DNA of 64,000 nt from Verrucomicrobiota bacterium (GCA_023269545.1 JAHFTB010000002.1:82899-146898); one strand, 5' to 3'. Positions 16,801-25,330 are shown, counted from the stretch's first letter. The notes: generated by a model from the sequence alone, not told the origin. Numbers and translations: made by a program.

Positions 16801-18079
16801 CTTGTGTGGAATTCTCTCTGCTTTCCTCTAATTGTGCATTGGTGTCACTGAGGTAAACAGATAGGTGATCCAAGTCCAGTGTTTCAGGTATCGCCGAGTC
16901 AGCAGTCTCATTCTGCACATTGGAGATCCCTTCCGTCTGATTTCCAGCGATTGGCAACCCGCTATCCCCCAAAAAGTTTTCTTCTTCGGGAAGTGCGAAA
17001 GCACCTATCGGGATCATTTCTAATGTTTTATTTTTTGCTAAGTCAATATTTGTGTAATTTTCCGCATTTAAAATCGATACTTGCCCTATAAGTTCTTCGT
17101 CGGCCCTGACTTCTTTCGTGGAATTTACATCAGGCTGCATAGTAGAGGTAACCTGATAAACTAAAGGAGCTTGCTGTTGCGCTGCTCTCTGCGCCTCTTC
17201 TTCCCAAGTGTAATCGTAGTCTGTATCCCCGCGTACCCCCAGCTTCTCCCTGTGGAGGGATTTATTACGATCATCCACTTCTGTATGCGTATTATTGCGC
17301 GCTTCCTGATAAAAATCGATTACACTCGGATCCTCCTCTACCCTGTGATATTCAGACTCATTTGCGGCAAGGACCCCAATGCTAGCAATAATCCCCCTAT
17401 TTGCTCTTATCATTTCCGGATTTATTTCTAGAGTCATCTCATCTCCTGGCTCTCCTGGCTTAGCTAACAATGTTTTCTCCGTAAGATTTCTTGCTACTGG
17501 TTGCATCACGGGTTTTATAGCTGGGCTGTTTCTTTCCTCCTGAGAGGGAATTTTCACGACAGGTTTGGGTTTTGCAGTCGAAGAATTTTGCACTCGCTTT
17601 TTCGGTGCTGCTTTTAGCGCATCAGGCTCAGATCCAGCGTGGGAGTCGGATTTACCACTCGTATTGGAGGTGACATCCATATGCATACGCTTTCTATAAT
17701 ACGCAGGATTTAAAAAAGAAATCTCATCCGCTCCGAGCGGATGAGGGCGAGTCCCCATTCCGAGTATATTATCCTTCGTTTCACAGAATTTTCCTAGCGT
17801 CCATACCATATGACCCCACCAGGAGCTTGGGCCCTTTGGTTCAAAGGGCTCGAAGTGCTTAGGAATTTGAGGTATACCCCCATTGATGACCCGCAATTGA
17901 TTTGCGATGTTCGGATCCCACCTAGCACGGATCCAAAAGTCTATCAGGTCACCATATTTTTTAGATTGATCATAGGGTACTCCTTCTCCTTTTTCTTTTG
18001 TTTTTTTTGAAGAACGTTTTGTCTTCCAATCGTTATCATGCGTCTGAGAATTCTTTTTAGAGTGCACTTTGGTTGACAT
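13841..18079 (-). CDS. giant protein of unknown function with toxin-like hydrophobic C-terminal region
   Basis: About 1412 residues from the ATG at 18079; an in-frame GTG at 18115 would add 12. There is no signal peptide and the N-terminus is very basic (SKKTKEKGEG). Residues up to about 500 are low-complexity and polar with many N-x-S/T sequences; the middle is helical. Near residue 1200 there is a hydrophobic block (FVSNFVPFGACFMLAF ... FGCIVDGAFAFFPIKNF) followed by a basic tail. This layout resembles, by eye only, the region seen in Pseudomonas dermonecrotic-toxin-like (DUF6543) proteins. It sits alone inside the act operon between actB and actC, with 53 bases plus a perfect hairpin before it and 95 bases after. 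Composition is AT-richer than the flanking genes. An effector or toxin is plausible but unproven. Confidence 0.7.
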   Translation of the reverse strand: MSTKVHSKKNSQTHDNDWKTKRSSKKTKEKGEGVPYDQSKKYGDLIDFWIRARWDPNIANQLRVINGGIPQIPKHFEPFEPKGPSSWWGHMVWTLGKFCETKDNILGMGTRPHPLGADEISFLNPAYYRKRMHMDVTSNTSGKSDSHAGSEPDALKAAPKKRVQNSSTAKPKPVVKIPSQEERNSPAIKPVMQPVARNLTEKTLLAKPGEPGDEMTLEINPEMIRANRGIIASIGVLAANESEYHRVEEDPSVIDFYQEARNNTHTEVDDRNKSLHREKLGVRGDTDYDYTWEEEAQRAAQQQAPLVYQVTSTMQPDVNSTKEVRADEELIGQVSILNAENYTNIDLAKNKTLEMIPIGAFALPEEENFLGDSGLPIAGNQTEGISNVQNETADSAIPETLDLDHLSVYLSDTNAQLEESRENSTQEFPQNSTSENSMQGIDGGLINQTFSTSTESPPSSYFSKYGKKIEEAAGRREGLKIQFRRGHNQDKVPYIFQENAEIENAINIWINQVRKDACKPSERCEGEQLKNALREDVRRYLIGNDPQIVGDSKAQQDYLISRYLTYFIESDPKLHKIMNAFPEEFHLLLKSDPIASRPIEPPPHLVNITASSSISARNSTFAPSRVGSLMALLDHVKNPKNIHSGENLSPFEEESVVIRSWITYLRIDYKKTAGSEALSKCQEACTMDLVRKDVSSYFAMKEPNWRTLSKLEQEVAISKFLVDLVYVQSSEGGPIVSQQGELQNKTIAEARQFVRDSIKQQWKGVDFSDIEKAAFQDAYFDIYAPFLKFPNHDQIENVTYGSNDHVNAAIGMVLAKKYGVEIANYTDCLCVTKQVDRLVDEMPSGEEKDKLETHFNVVRAIIDGTIRGKGPEIEEALSGNDTEAKTKFITELMANDTSLPPHVQKLIKIEEELLKVKSEFKKFLTFEEYLVKKLESKGIHANGIIPCGRKPVSINFEKFADEQEETLHQGYIPNIIFKFFNKNTDPSKSQQFYCRLSSGDYTQDYTQFDAYNEYAQSIDDSLKDMIQNEKKDLLLSIQLLLGNEKWVPKTVYMPKAEIREQAGDHRLPHLWPNKKIIEVSNGKESKLILASDSRNGMNLKLEVLNATNANHYISNNPAIFFDETARNVTRTLPGMTSFFQMGRINFDTTGRQERIRCSANSITGTPDTVSQYLFENSKLASDVREEAERIRKVFHQTPLWRYFVSNFVPFGACFMLAFDNLGISHRFDTSVQANVANTFGCIVDGAFAFFPIKNFVSASLKATGKAVVTVTKGGYKALKNGGAMLYNGRAAMLSGLKNRKFGLEPLAQVKKMVQTERIVSKEFVKFYSRTSVAGVSSSVKQGWVTRVLNFPNKEWTMRTLDVFIPRLPGTVGYTSMDSAAWTSILSRFCHGQVQYGLEQRETKPQRINVSSP

Positions 18080-18139
18080 GCCATAGTGATTCGCACAAGA
18101 GCCATTTTTAGTCACTTACTAAATTTAGCGATAAATTAC

Positions 18140-18158
18140 TTAGTGAGTATCTCACTAA
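18140..18158. terminator. perfect stem-loop after actB, before the giant gene
   Basis: TTAGTGAG (18140-18147), loop TAT, CTCACTAA (18151-18158). It lies 11 bases after the actB stop on the minus strand. It could terminate or attenuate transcription between actAB and the downstream genes, or mark an insertion boundary. The weak AT-rich tract makes a classical terminator uncertain. Confidence 0.4.
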
Positions 18159-18168
18159 TAATTATTAT

Positions 18169-21054
18169 TTACAAACAAGCCGGAAGTCTCTCGTGGGGAT
18201 TCCGAATGCGAGTCAGATAGCTAACTCTTGGGCGTGTATTGAGGGAGTCCAGCATCGTGTAGCCTCGCGGACTGCCTCGTAAACGCGTCACCCAGCTATT
18301 GGGATCCGCTTCATTTCCAAACACAATGGCTTCCGCCGGGCAAGCTTGCTGACAAGCGGTTTGAAACGGAGGAAGAGGAAATTTTTCGGGATCAGAAGCG
18401 CCTGCACGTATAAGCCGCGAGATTTTTGCTTCCTCAATGCGCTGAATACAAAATGTACATTTTTCCATCACCCCTCTCATCCGAACGGTCACGTTTGGAT
18501 TTTTAGAAAGTTTTAAGCTTTCGGGCATGCCTTTGGGTGCCAAGGGACCCCACGCTAATTCCTCTAAAGGACGCTCATTATAGTCGAAAAAATTAAACCG
18601 TCTTACCTTCCAGGGACAGTTATTAGAACAATAGCGCGTACCGACACATCGGTTATAGACCATCAAATTCAGTCCTTCTTCGCTGTGAACTGTTGCATTC
18701 ACCGGGCATACGGGCTCGCAAGGCGCATTTTCACAATGTTGACAGGTTATCATCTGCGGAATGATTTCCGCCGTTGCAGGATCGCCTATGAAATAACGGT
18801 CGATCCGAATCCATGCCATGTCTCTCCCTTTGCGAACCTCTTCTTTCCCCACAACTGGAACGTTATTTTCTGCCTGACAAGCCACGAGGCAGGCGTTGCA
18901 GCCAATGCATGTACCGAGATCCACGGCCATAGCCCATTGCAAGGAAGAAGGCGGATAAGAGACGTTTTGGTTTTTTTCCGGAAAGGAATGATAATTTTCC
19001 AACGTAGTCTGACGCACGAGATCCTCGCCATCAATCACGTGGTTTTCCTGAGTTCGTGCAAACGAATATTTCTCACCCGTACGATGTACCTGAATGCCAG
19101 AACGGAAACGCAAAGAATCCGATTCGCGTAATGGATAAGCATTAAAACCAAACGTGTCTTTCCCTGAGAGCTGTCGTCCATATCCTAGTGCAATAGCAAA
19201 AGAATCCTCCGCATGAGCAGGCGCAAGAAGGACTCCTGCGCGAATGGAGCTGGAACCAGCACTGATTTCCAATATCTCTCCATCCTGAATCCCCAGGCGA
19301 TCAGCGGTGGCTGGCGCTACAAGCACGGCATTGTCCCACACCAGTTTTGTGACAAAATCCGGGGTTTCCTGAAGCCAGGGATTTTCCGCAAACCGCCCAT
19401 CGTTCACACTGGAACTACGCAGAAAAACAAGTTCCAAGCCCGATGAGGAAGGGCACTGAAGTAACGCTTGTCTCACAGCGGCCGGTTTGAGGTGATCAGA
19501 GACCGTCGGCCAGGCGGAATCTCGTAAAAATCCGGAGCGGAGAAATTCCGGCCAGAGCTCTTCTGCCTTTTGTTCCAGAAAAGTTTTGCGAACAGCGTCG
19601 GGAGTATCTTCCGAATTTTCATTTGCAAGCGCGGAGAGAACGCGAAGAGAAGACCAACCCTTCCAGAGAGGAAGAATCATCGGCTGGATCACAGAAACCG
19701 TTCCGTCAAATGCGAGTCCATCCCCCCAGCTTTCCAAAAAATGAGCGGCAGGGATATTCCACCGCGAAACACGAGAGGTTTCATTAGCAAACAGGCTGAG
19801 ATGGAAAGATTCGACCTGTGAAAGAAGCGCAGAAAAATCGAGCTCTGCCGGAGCATCATATGCGGGATTTCCGCCTAAAACGAAAAGATGGCGGATTTTT
19901 CGGGTGCGAATGGCTTCTGCAAGACTTTGAATACTAGTCCCACCGTCGAGAGTCCGACGGACGACGTCCACTGTGGAATTCAGGTTTCCCAGTGTCTGAT
20001 TGATAGCCAGCGCAAGAAGGTGAACATATAAGGGTTGCCCCTCACCCACCCACAGAATACTACGCGCCAGACTGTTTAGTAAGTCTTCCGCACATGCAGC
20101 AATCCAATGAGGATTTGGGGAACCCGGCGGAATGGGGCAAGCCTGGATGGCAGCGGATAAGATGTCGTCAGGGATCTGTGCGACAATTACTTGTGCCAGT
20201 GCCCAGACTACACCTCCCACTTCCGAGGCTTTAACCCGCAAACGGTGATCAGCCATTCCTCCAGTCAAAGACACATGACTCTCCGCAACATAGAGACGGT
20301 TCATCGGAGCCCCTCTCTGGTCCGGATTTCTCCGCAAATAAAATCCTCTGGAAAATCCAGGCGTTGTTTCCGCCGGATTAAGAAAATCCGAGTCCAGCGA
20401 CACAATAACATCCGCACGTTCAAAACGAGGAATGAGACTGTTTCCTTGCATCACGGCAAGACCTTCATTGGGAATCGGCTCGTATGTCGCCCAAATCATT
20501 CCTGGAAAATCCGATTCCAACTTCCGCCGCAAGCGGTTTTGCGTGGGCGAACTTTCCCCTGATACAAGAACTGCTAGCCCTTCTCCGGATTTTTGATATT
20601 CGGAACGCACCTGATCCAGACGATTCCGAAAATCATCCGCAGTAGCCTCTTTCCCTCCACAGGTAATCGGGCGCGCCCGAGCAGGATGATACAGTTCAGC
20701 GATAGAAGCCTGCGCAAAGGCACTGGAACCACGTCCTGCCGCCGGATGTAAAGGATTCCCTTCCACTTTCACCGGACGCCCGTCCACAGTAGCAACCAAA
20801 AGAGGAATTGCCCCGACAGCACCTGGCATGCTCGTTGCATAATAGAGAAACTTACCAGGAACAGACCACTCCACCGCACGATCAAAGGGCACAATGTGCG
20901 CTTCCGGACGACGGCAGCCTGCCAAAGCAATCAAAGCAGCGCTTGCGCCTAATAAACGCACAAATTCGCGACGTTTCAACCCTTCAAATCCAGCGGGAAA
21001 CTCGTCCGCTTTTTCATTGGGACGTGGTTCCAAGCTTCGCCAAGGGCCATTCAT
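18169..21054 (-). CDS. actB: alternative complex III Fe-S/molybdopterin-like subunit ActB
   Basis: 961 residues, starting at the ATG that overlaps the actA stop (ATGA) with GGAGG nine bases upstream; a longer ORF reaches 21195 but would run inside actA. Twin-arginine signal at 28-30 (LKRREFVRLLGASAALIALA) followed by a lipobox-like Cys47 points to Tat export and possible lipidation. Residues about 50-680 form the MopB-like B1 domain without an apparent cofactor site. The C-terminal B2 part has four Fe-S cluster motifs: CIGCNACLVACQAENN, CQHCENAPCEPVCP, CVGTRYCSNNCPWK and CTFCIQ/CQQACP. It carries electrons from ActC to the hemes. Confidence 0.95.
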   Translation of the reverse strand: MNGPWRSLEPRPNEKADEFPAGFEGLKRREFVRLLGASAALIALAGCRRPEAHIVPFDRAVEWSVPGKFLYYATSMPGAVGAIPLLVATVDGRPVKVEGNPLHPAAGRGSSAFAQASIAELYHPARARPITCGGKEATADDFRNRLDQVRSEYQKSGEGLAVLVSGESSPTQNRLRRKLESDFPGMIWATYEPIPNEGLAVMQGNSLIPRFERADVIVSLDSDFLNPAETTPGFSRGFYLRRNPDQRGAPMNRLYVAESHVSLTGGMADHRLRVKASEVGGVVWALAQVIVAQIPDDILSAAIQACPIPPGSPNPHWIAACAEDLLNSLARSILWVGEGQPLYVHLLALAINQTLGNLNSTVDVVRRTLDGGTSIQSLAEAIRTRKIRHLFVLGGNPAYDAPAELDFSALLSQVESFHLSLFANETSRVSRWNIPAAHFLESWGDGLAFDGTVSVIQPMILPLWKGWSSLRVLSALANENSEDTPDAVRKTFLEQKAEELWPEFLRSGFLRDSAWPTVSDHLKPAAVRQALLQCPSSSGLELVFLRSSSVNDGRFAENPWLQETPDFVTKLVWDNAVLVAPATADRLGIQDGEILEISAGSSSIRAGVLLAPAHAEDSFAIALGYGRQLSGKDTFGFNAYPLRESDSLRFRSGIQVHRTGEKYSFARTQENHVIDGEDLVRQTTLENYHSFPEKNQNVSYPPSSLQWAMAVDLGTCIGCNACLVACQAENNVPVVGKEEVRKGRDMAWIRIDRYFIGDPATAEIIPQMITCQHCENAPCEPVCPVNATVHSEEGLNLMVYNRCVGTRYCSNNCPWKVRRFNFFDYNERPLEELAWGPLAPKGMPESLKLSKNPNVTVRMRGVMEKCTFCIQRIEEAKISRLIRAGASDPEKFPLPPFQTACQQACPAEAIVFGNEADPNSWVTRLRGSPRGYTMLDSLNTRPRVSYLTRIRNPHERLPACL

Positions 21055-21683
21055 CGATGACATCCTCCACAAGAAACGGGAGGACCCAAAGAAGATTTTA
21101 AAATCATCTCCGTGCTCCCTTGAAGTGAGGGACAGAGGGGGCCCTGACCGGGTAGGGAGAGAAATTTCTCCGGTTGGCGATGACACTGCAAACACCAGGC
21201 CATCGTGAGAGGTTTTACTTCGCGCACCGTTTCCATCTCACCCACGTTCCCATGGCAACTCGCACAACCCACCCCACGATGGACATGGGCTGCATGGTTA
21301 AAATAAACATAATCGGGCAGCTGATGCACGCGGACCCAGGGAATAGGAAGACCCGAGCGCCAGCTCTCGCGTACAGGAGCTAACCGAGGGCTATGCGAAA
21401 GAATACGCCCTTCGCCATGACACCCAATACATGTTTGAGTGACAGGCAGATCCGCACGAGCCGCAACTTCCACCGACGCATGGCAAAAGCGGCAATCCAT
21501 CCCGAGCTGGCGAACATGTAGAGCATGAGAAAAAGAAACCGGCTGCTCCGGTTCATAACCCACACGCGTATATTTCCCCGTACAATAAACCCAACTTCCG
21601 GCAAACAAAAGACCCATCACCGCCGCCAAACCAATCAGCACCGGCCCCTGGTTGAAGTTTTTTGGAAAAATATTCGACACCAA
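21051..21683 (-). CDS. actA: alternative complex III penta-heme cytochrome c ActA
   Basis: 210 residues with an N-terminal membrane anchor (GPVLIGLAAVMGLLFAGSWV) and five CxxCH sites: CRFCH, CIGCH, CASCH, CLQCH and the terminal CGGCH, whose last two residues HR end the protein. Spaced histidines (FSHALHVRQLG, FNHAAHVHRGVG) provide distal ligands. First gene of the operon; its stop overlaps the actB start. The upstream 245 bases carry a G8 tract and a dispersed repeat, so the promoter region is unusual. Confidence 0.95.
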   Translation of the reverse strand: MVSNIFPKNFNQGPVLIGLAAVMGLLFAGSWVYCTGKYTRVGYEPEQPVSFSHALHVRQLGMDCRFCHASVEVAARADLPVTQTCIGCHGEGRILSHSPRLAPVRESWRSGLPIPWVRVHQLPDYVYFNHAAHVHRGVGCASCHGNVGEMETVREVKPLTMAWCLQCHRQPEKFLSLPGQGPLCPSLQGSTEMILKSSLGPPVSCGGCHR

Positions 21684-21793
21684 GAATAGTTTTCAGTGCT
21701 CCTCCCCCGGTTGTCAGTAAGAATAGTTCCTCATCCTCAGTATTTCCTTTTGCTGTCATCAGATCATTTCTCCTGAAAGAAAGCCCAGTTCCA

Positions 21794-21823
21794 GGGGGGG
21801 GCAATTCGCAGCTTTTTTAGGCT
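21794..21823 (+). repeat. G8 tract plus dispersed repeat R1, copy 2, upstream of actA
   Basis: Eight G (21794-21801) run directly into GCAATTCGCAGCTTTTTTAG GCT. About 110 bases upstream of the actA start, in the region shared by the divergent actA and DUF192 genes. The preceding GAAAGAAAGCCCAGTTCC also recurs near 42378 (GAAAGAAAGCCCGGTTCCCG). Confidence 0.65.
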
Positions 21824-21928
21824 GTGGAGTCTACGACCCCAGCAACTACGAACTCATGGCGGGCTAGAGAGACCTACGAATTGCACAGTTGTCAGTGAGC
21901 AGTGAGACGCTTAAGATCAAAATTTTAC

Positions 21929-22408
21929 ATGAAATTCTTCAGAATTATCGCCTCACTCGTACTCCTCTTCTGCGGAGAGTCCCTTCTAGCCGACCCTTTC
22001 ACACCCCCTCAGACCAATTTGCCCAAATTGAAGTTGCAGGTGGGCGAGCGGACCGTGCAAGTACCCATGGCAATTACTCCTGAGCAACGCGCCATCGGCC
22101 TGATGGGCCGCACTTCTCTCGGATCTAACGAAGGGATGCTTTTTCTCTTCGATTTTCCACAACAAGCAGTCTTCTGGATGAAGGACACCCCTATTGCTCT
22201 ATCGATAGCTTATATCGATCCCTCAGGAAAAATCTTGGAGATCTATGATCTCAAGCCACTCAGCGAAGATCTGGTACAAAGTAGTTCTCATTTGATTTTA
22301 TATGCCTTGGAAATGCCGAAGGGCTGGTTTGAAACAAACGGCATTCAACCTGGGATGAGCATCGAAGGGCTTCCTCGCGTCGAAAAAAAATCCGGTTCCG
22401 ATTCTTAG
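21929..22408 (+). CDS. DUF192 family exported protein
   Basis: 159 residues from the ATG at 21929, which opens a normal signal peptide (MKFFRIIASLVLLFCGESLLA); a GTG at 21902 is possible but adds residues before the signal. The DUF192 core is visible: ERTVQVPMAITPEQRAIGLM, GMLFLFDF, FWMKDTPIALSIAYID and a C-terminal LEMPKGWFETNGIQPG. Members are small periplasmic or exported proteins of unknown role. It is divergent from actA, so the two may share control elements. Confidence 0.93.
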   Translation: MKFFRIIASLVLLFCGESLLADPFTPPQTNLPKLKLQVGERTVQVPMAITPEQRAIGLMGRTSLGSNEGMLFLFDFPQQAVFWMKDTPIALSIAYIDPSGKILEIYDLKPLSEDLVQSSSHLILYALEMPKGWFETNGIQPGMSIEGLPRVEKKSGSDS

Positions 22409-22413
22409 GAATG

Positions 22414-23946
22414 CTATAGGTAAGTGATGAGTTCGCTTTTTTGGCTATTAAAAGATGTGTTTTCCAGTTCAGCAGTAATTTCCATATCAAGCTTCTGAAT
22501 AATGGAAGCTAGTTCGAGATCCTGAACCAGTTTGAAATTCATTTTAGGGGGTTCCATGTCTTTTTGCACCTTCTGCAAACATTGTTTGAAGCCATCCATG
22601 TTACGATGAAAATTTATTGTCTCATTTTTGGATGGGTTTTCCCTTGGAAAAGTGGCAAGTATTTTGTCTGGAAAATTTATCTTTGATCGGATATGTTGTA
22701 ATTTTTCATGCATATCCTGCTTGAAAACTTTTCCTTCTGCGTAACGAAACTCTTTGCTTAGTAACTGTTCCATTTCGTGATTAAAATTATCGTTTGTGTG
22801 AATTAGAGTTTGCGTTACTTCTTCAAAAGCTTTTTGGGCTCGACATACCCTTGCCTGGACATACAGGTTACCTGCTAGTTCTGATATCAACTGGTGCTCG
22901 TCCTTCTCTTCTCCAACCTCTATTTCTTTTAAGCCAATATGAGGCTTAAATGTTTTATCTTCATTGTGCCGATTTTCGCTATTTTGTGCTCCCTCCTGCA
23001 CCTGCGGAATAATGTCTTGTAGCTTTGCGCCATTTGCAAGAGGGCTTTCCGATTTGCAAGGGAGCAGCTCATTATTAATTTCTTTTATTTTTTGAGGCTG
23101 AATCTCTTTTTTAATTGGAGATTCCCAGCATTTTTTAGGTGCCTTTTTTTTGCTCAGGCAGAATTTAAAGGGGAAAAAACAACAAAAAAACGATTTGATA
23201 TCCTTCCAAATTCTTTTCCTGATGGATGATTTTTTCTTACAATGAGGATCGTTATGTGCTAGTGCAGCCTGCGATAGGCACAAGCTGCGCATTGGTTTTT
23301 TGGGCCCTTGGAATTCTGAATGCTTAGGTGAGGGCTCTGAATGCTTAGGTGAGGGCTCTGATTGCTTAGGTGAGGGCTCTGATTGTTTAGGTAGGGGCTC
23401 TGATTGCTTAAGTGAGGGCTCTGATTGCTTAGGTAGGGGCTCTGATTGCTTAGGTGGAGGCTCTGATTGCCCGGCCTGCTGAAGCTTCCAAGCAGGTATA
23501 GGCATCTGCACCTCAGGCAATTCAAATTTGCTCCTTGGCCTACGAAAATCCCTCTGGCGATATGGGGGAACGAAACATTTCATTAATAGATCTTCCAAGT
23601 CTTTGGTAGAATTAAGATATATTAATTCAACAAATTCTTTTTTTGGGGATGCTTCGTGTATGATTAATTGCAAATTTTTCCTCTCCTCTTCATTCAGGCC
23701 ATTGGTAGAAACCTTTTTGTTACTTTTTATGTTTTTAAAAGGCTCTTCTTCTTTTTGATAAGTATCCTCGGATAATGTCCTTCGAGAGGAAGATTTCTGA
23801 AGAGTAATGCTTGGTTGAGGAGTGAAGTCTTTTTTATCAATTATCGCACTAGTCAGATCTTTACCACACTGTTTACCCCCATCTATTTTAATATCGGTTG
23901 AATTTATCATACTATTTTTAAGTATTACTTTTTCTAAAGATAGCAC
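22414..23946 (-). CDS. orphan protein with heptapeptide tandem repeats, effector-like
   Basis: 510 residues, Lys/Glu/Ser-rich, no signal peptide; I recognise no known domain. Residues about 158-213 are eight copies of a seven-residue repeat of type KQSEPxP. They are followed by a short Cys/Phe-rich hydrophobic motif (KSFFCCFFPFKFCLSKKK) and then a helical C-terminal region with coiled-coil character. A related Cys-Phe-Pro motif occurs at the C-terminus of the 25718-27007 protein. A host-directed or envelope role is a guess from composition. It converges with the DUF192 gene, 5 bases apart. Confidence 0.65.
   Translation of the reverse strand: MLSLEKVILKNSMINSTDIKIDGGKQCGKDLTSAIIDKKDFTPQPSITLQKSSSRRTLSEDTYQKEEEPFKNIKSNKKVSTNGLNEEERKNLQLIIHEASPKKEFVELIYLNSTKDLEDLLMKCFVPPYRQRDFRRPRSKFELPEVQMPIPAWKLQQAGQSEPPPKQSEPLPKQSEPSLKQSEPLPKQSEPSPKQSEPSPKHSEPSPKHSEFQGPKKPMRSLCLSQAALAHNDPHCKKKSSIRKRIWKDIKSFFCCFFPFKFCLSKKKAPKKCWESPIKKEIQPQKIKEINNELLPCKSESPLANGAKLQDIIPQVQEGAQNSENRHNEDKTFKPHIGLKEIEVGEEKDEHQLISELAGNLYVQARVCRAQKAFEEVTQTLIHTNDNFNHEMEQLLSKEFRYAEGKVFKQDMHEKLQHIRSKINFPDKILATFPRENPSKNETINFHRNMDGFKQCLQKVQKDMEPPKMNFKLVQDLELASIIQKLDMEITAELENTSFNSQKSELITYL
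23314..23470 (-). repeat. 21 bp tandem repeat (about eight units) in coding sequence
   Basis: Plus-strand unit CTCTGATTGCTTAGGTGAGG G with small variations, in frame and encoding KQSEPxP. Length change by whole units would keep the reading frame. Confidence 0.85.
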
Positions 23947-23961
23947 TAAGTACCACCAGTT

Positions 23962-24234
23962 TCATTTAAAAACTATTTTTCTAATTGCGCTATTTTCAGT
24001 GGTTAATGCTTCTATTATTCCAGATATTAGAATACTTATTTTGTCCTTCAAAACACTTCGTTGTTTTTCCCAAGTATCCGTACTGGTTTCCGGATTTGGA
24101 TTGTGAGTAAATTTAACTGAAATTTCTGTCATTTTATTTTTATATATAGTTGCTATGATTTTTTCGTAAGTTGAATCGATCACATCAATATACAGGTGTA
24201 TTTCTTCGTAGCAAGTGACGCACAAAAACGGCAA
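23962..24234 (-). CDS. small hypothetical protein
   Basis: 90 residues, no recognised family. The first half contains a possible beta segment (EIHLYIDVIDSTYEKIIATI) and the second half is helical (VLKDKISILISGIIEALTTE). It ends 15 bases before the 510-residue orphan gene on the same strand, so the two may be co-expressed. Its AT-rich composition matches that gene. It is moderately likely to be real. Confidence 0.45.
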   Translation of the reverse strand: MPFLCVTCYEEIHLYIDVIDSTYEKIIATIYKNKMTEISVKFTHNPNPETSTDTWEKQRSVLKDKISILISGIIEALTTENSAIRKIVFK

Positions 24235-24665
24235 GCCTCATATGCGTAGATACAACGAACTCTTTTTGTAGCAACGCCTAGAATCTATCCCAAAACCAGA
24301 TTCATCCAGGTGATGGAATTTTTATCTGATTAATATATCAACCCATATGATGAACATACAAACTGGTTATGAGAGAGTGCTAGCAGTCGAAACACGCCCC
24401 CTCTCACAAACTACCCACCATAAAATACCCATTTAATGATACCGCCCACTTTGCCCTTTATCGTTAGTTCCTAACTGACGTTACGCACCTTGAGGAGCTC
24501 TGGGAGCAAAAAAACCATTTTAGCCTATATGCGCAGGGAAATCCCTGAACTTCGCAAGCAAGATTTTTATTTTATAGAGCCACTTTTGCAAAGTTACATA
24601 AATAATGGCAAAATCGAACTCATTGTACTTCGATATACTTCGCCTCTCAACCTGTAACCACCCCG
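24235..24665. other. non-coding region with dispersed repeat
   Basis: Contains R3 (24473-24527) and further on ATGGCAAAATCGAACTCATT (near 24605-24625), which resembles the inner part of the MITE right end. No gene seen. Confidence 0.55.
24473..24527 (+). repeat. dispersed repeat R3, copy 1
   Basis: 55 bases beginning AACTGACGTTACGC and ending CCATTTTAGCCTA. The copy at 32195-32249 differs at about three positions. Downstream of the membrane-protein gene at 24666. Confidence 0.75.
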
Positions 24666-25181
24666 TTAATAAAGCGTCTTGTTCCCTCGCCTGGCAGCTA
24701 TAAATGATTTTACACAAAAGATGAGTAGAATCAGACAGAGAATAGCCATTATTGTCTGCATCCAAAAAGCAACGTGGTGCCTATGATCGATCATACCAGG
24801 CTGAATAGATCCACCACCCGGTTGATCCGGTGCGCCCAACTGATCGGGTACACCTGTTTGACTCGGTATGGTCTCCGGACTGGCAGCGCTATTTATTTGA
24901 CCGGGTACGTTGACCTGACTGGAATGACATATCTTGGGAATATTTGGGATGGCTCGCATCGCTCCTCCCAGGAGACCTAGCACCGCCAAGATGGCTACAC
25001 CATGCATCGCATGTTTTCTTAAACCAGGATTGCGAGAAGCAAGAATTCCGAGAATAAGGATCAGTGTTCCCAATACAGCAGGAATCAAAGCCGTAGGGGC
25101 GTGAGCCCCCGTCATCACATATCCCCCGATACCGAGAATATCCAGGAGGATTCCAAAGAAGATAGCAAGAGTGGGCATCAC
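24666..25181 (-). CDS. small four-helix membrane protein of a PVC-type family
   Basis: 171 residues: helices at about 4-24 (LAIFFGILLDILGIGGYV), 28-48 (TALIPAVLGTLILILGILA), 58-76 (GVAILAVLGLLGGAM) and 143-162 (TIMAILCLILLIFCV), ending SFIAARRG. The pattern GYxxTGAHAPTALIPA ... NPGLRKHAMH ... SFIAARR resembles uncharacterised membrane proteins I associate with Verrucomicrobiota/Planctomycetota. Function unknown. Between helices 3 and 4 is a Pro/Gly/Gln-rich loop (GVPDQLGAPDQPGGG) that looks like an expanded low-complexity insert. Confidence 0.75.
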   Translation of the reverse strand: MMPTLAIFFGILLDILGIGGYVMTGAHAPTALIPAVLGTLILILGILASRNPGLRKHAMHGVAILAVLGLLGGAMRAIPNIPKICHSSQVNVPGQINSAASPETIPSQTGVPDQLGAPDQPGGGSIQPGMIDHRHHVAFWMQTIMAILCLILLIFCVKSFIAARRGNKTLY

Positions 25182-25330
25182 CCATTTTTGATAAAAAAAT
25201 CACACACTTGTCAATTACTTATTCATATATAAGCATTTAATTGAGAGCATGTAGCGCACCTGAGATTCTGGGGCCGAGTCCTTGCAATATCCCAGCTCAC
25301 CTCGATTTTAAATTATCCCTCGTCAGGAAT

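Noticed and set aside
21055..21195. N-terminal extension of ActB to 21195
   Set aside because: It would lie inside actA. The ATGA overlap with GGAGG nine bases upstream and the Tat signal position support the start at 21054.
23314..23470. Regularly spaced short repeats that could be taken for a CRISPR array
   Set aside because: Units are contiguous 21-mers without spacers, in frame inside a coding sequence, so this is a coding tandem repeat.
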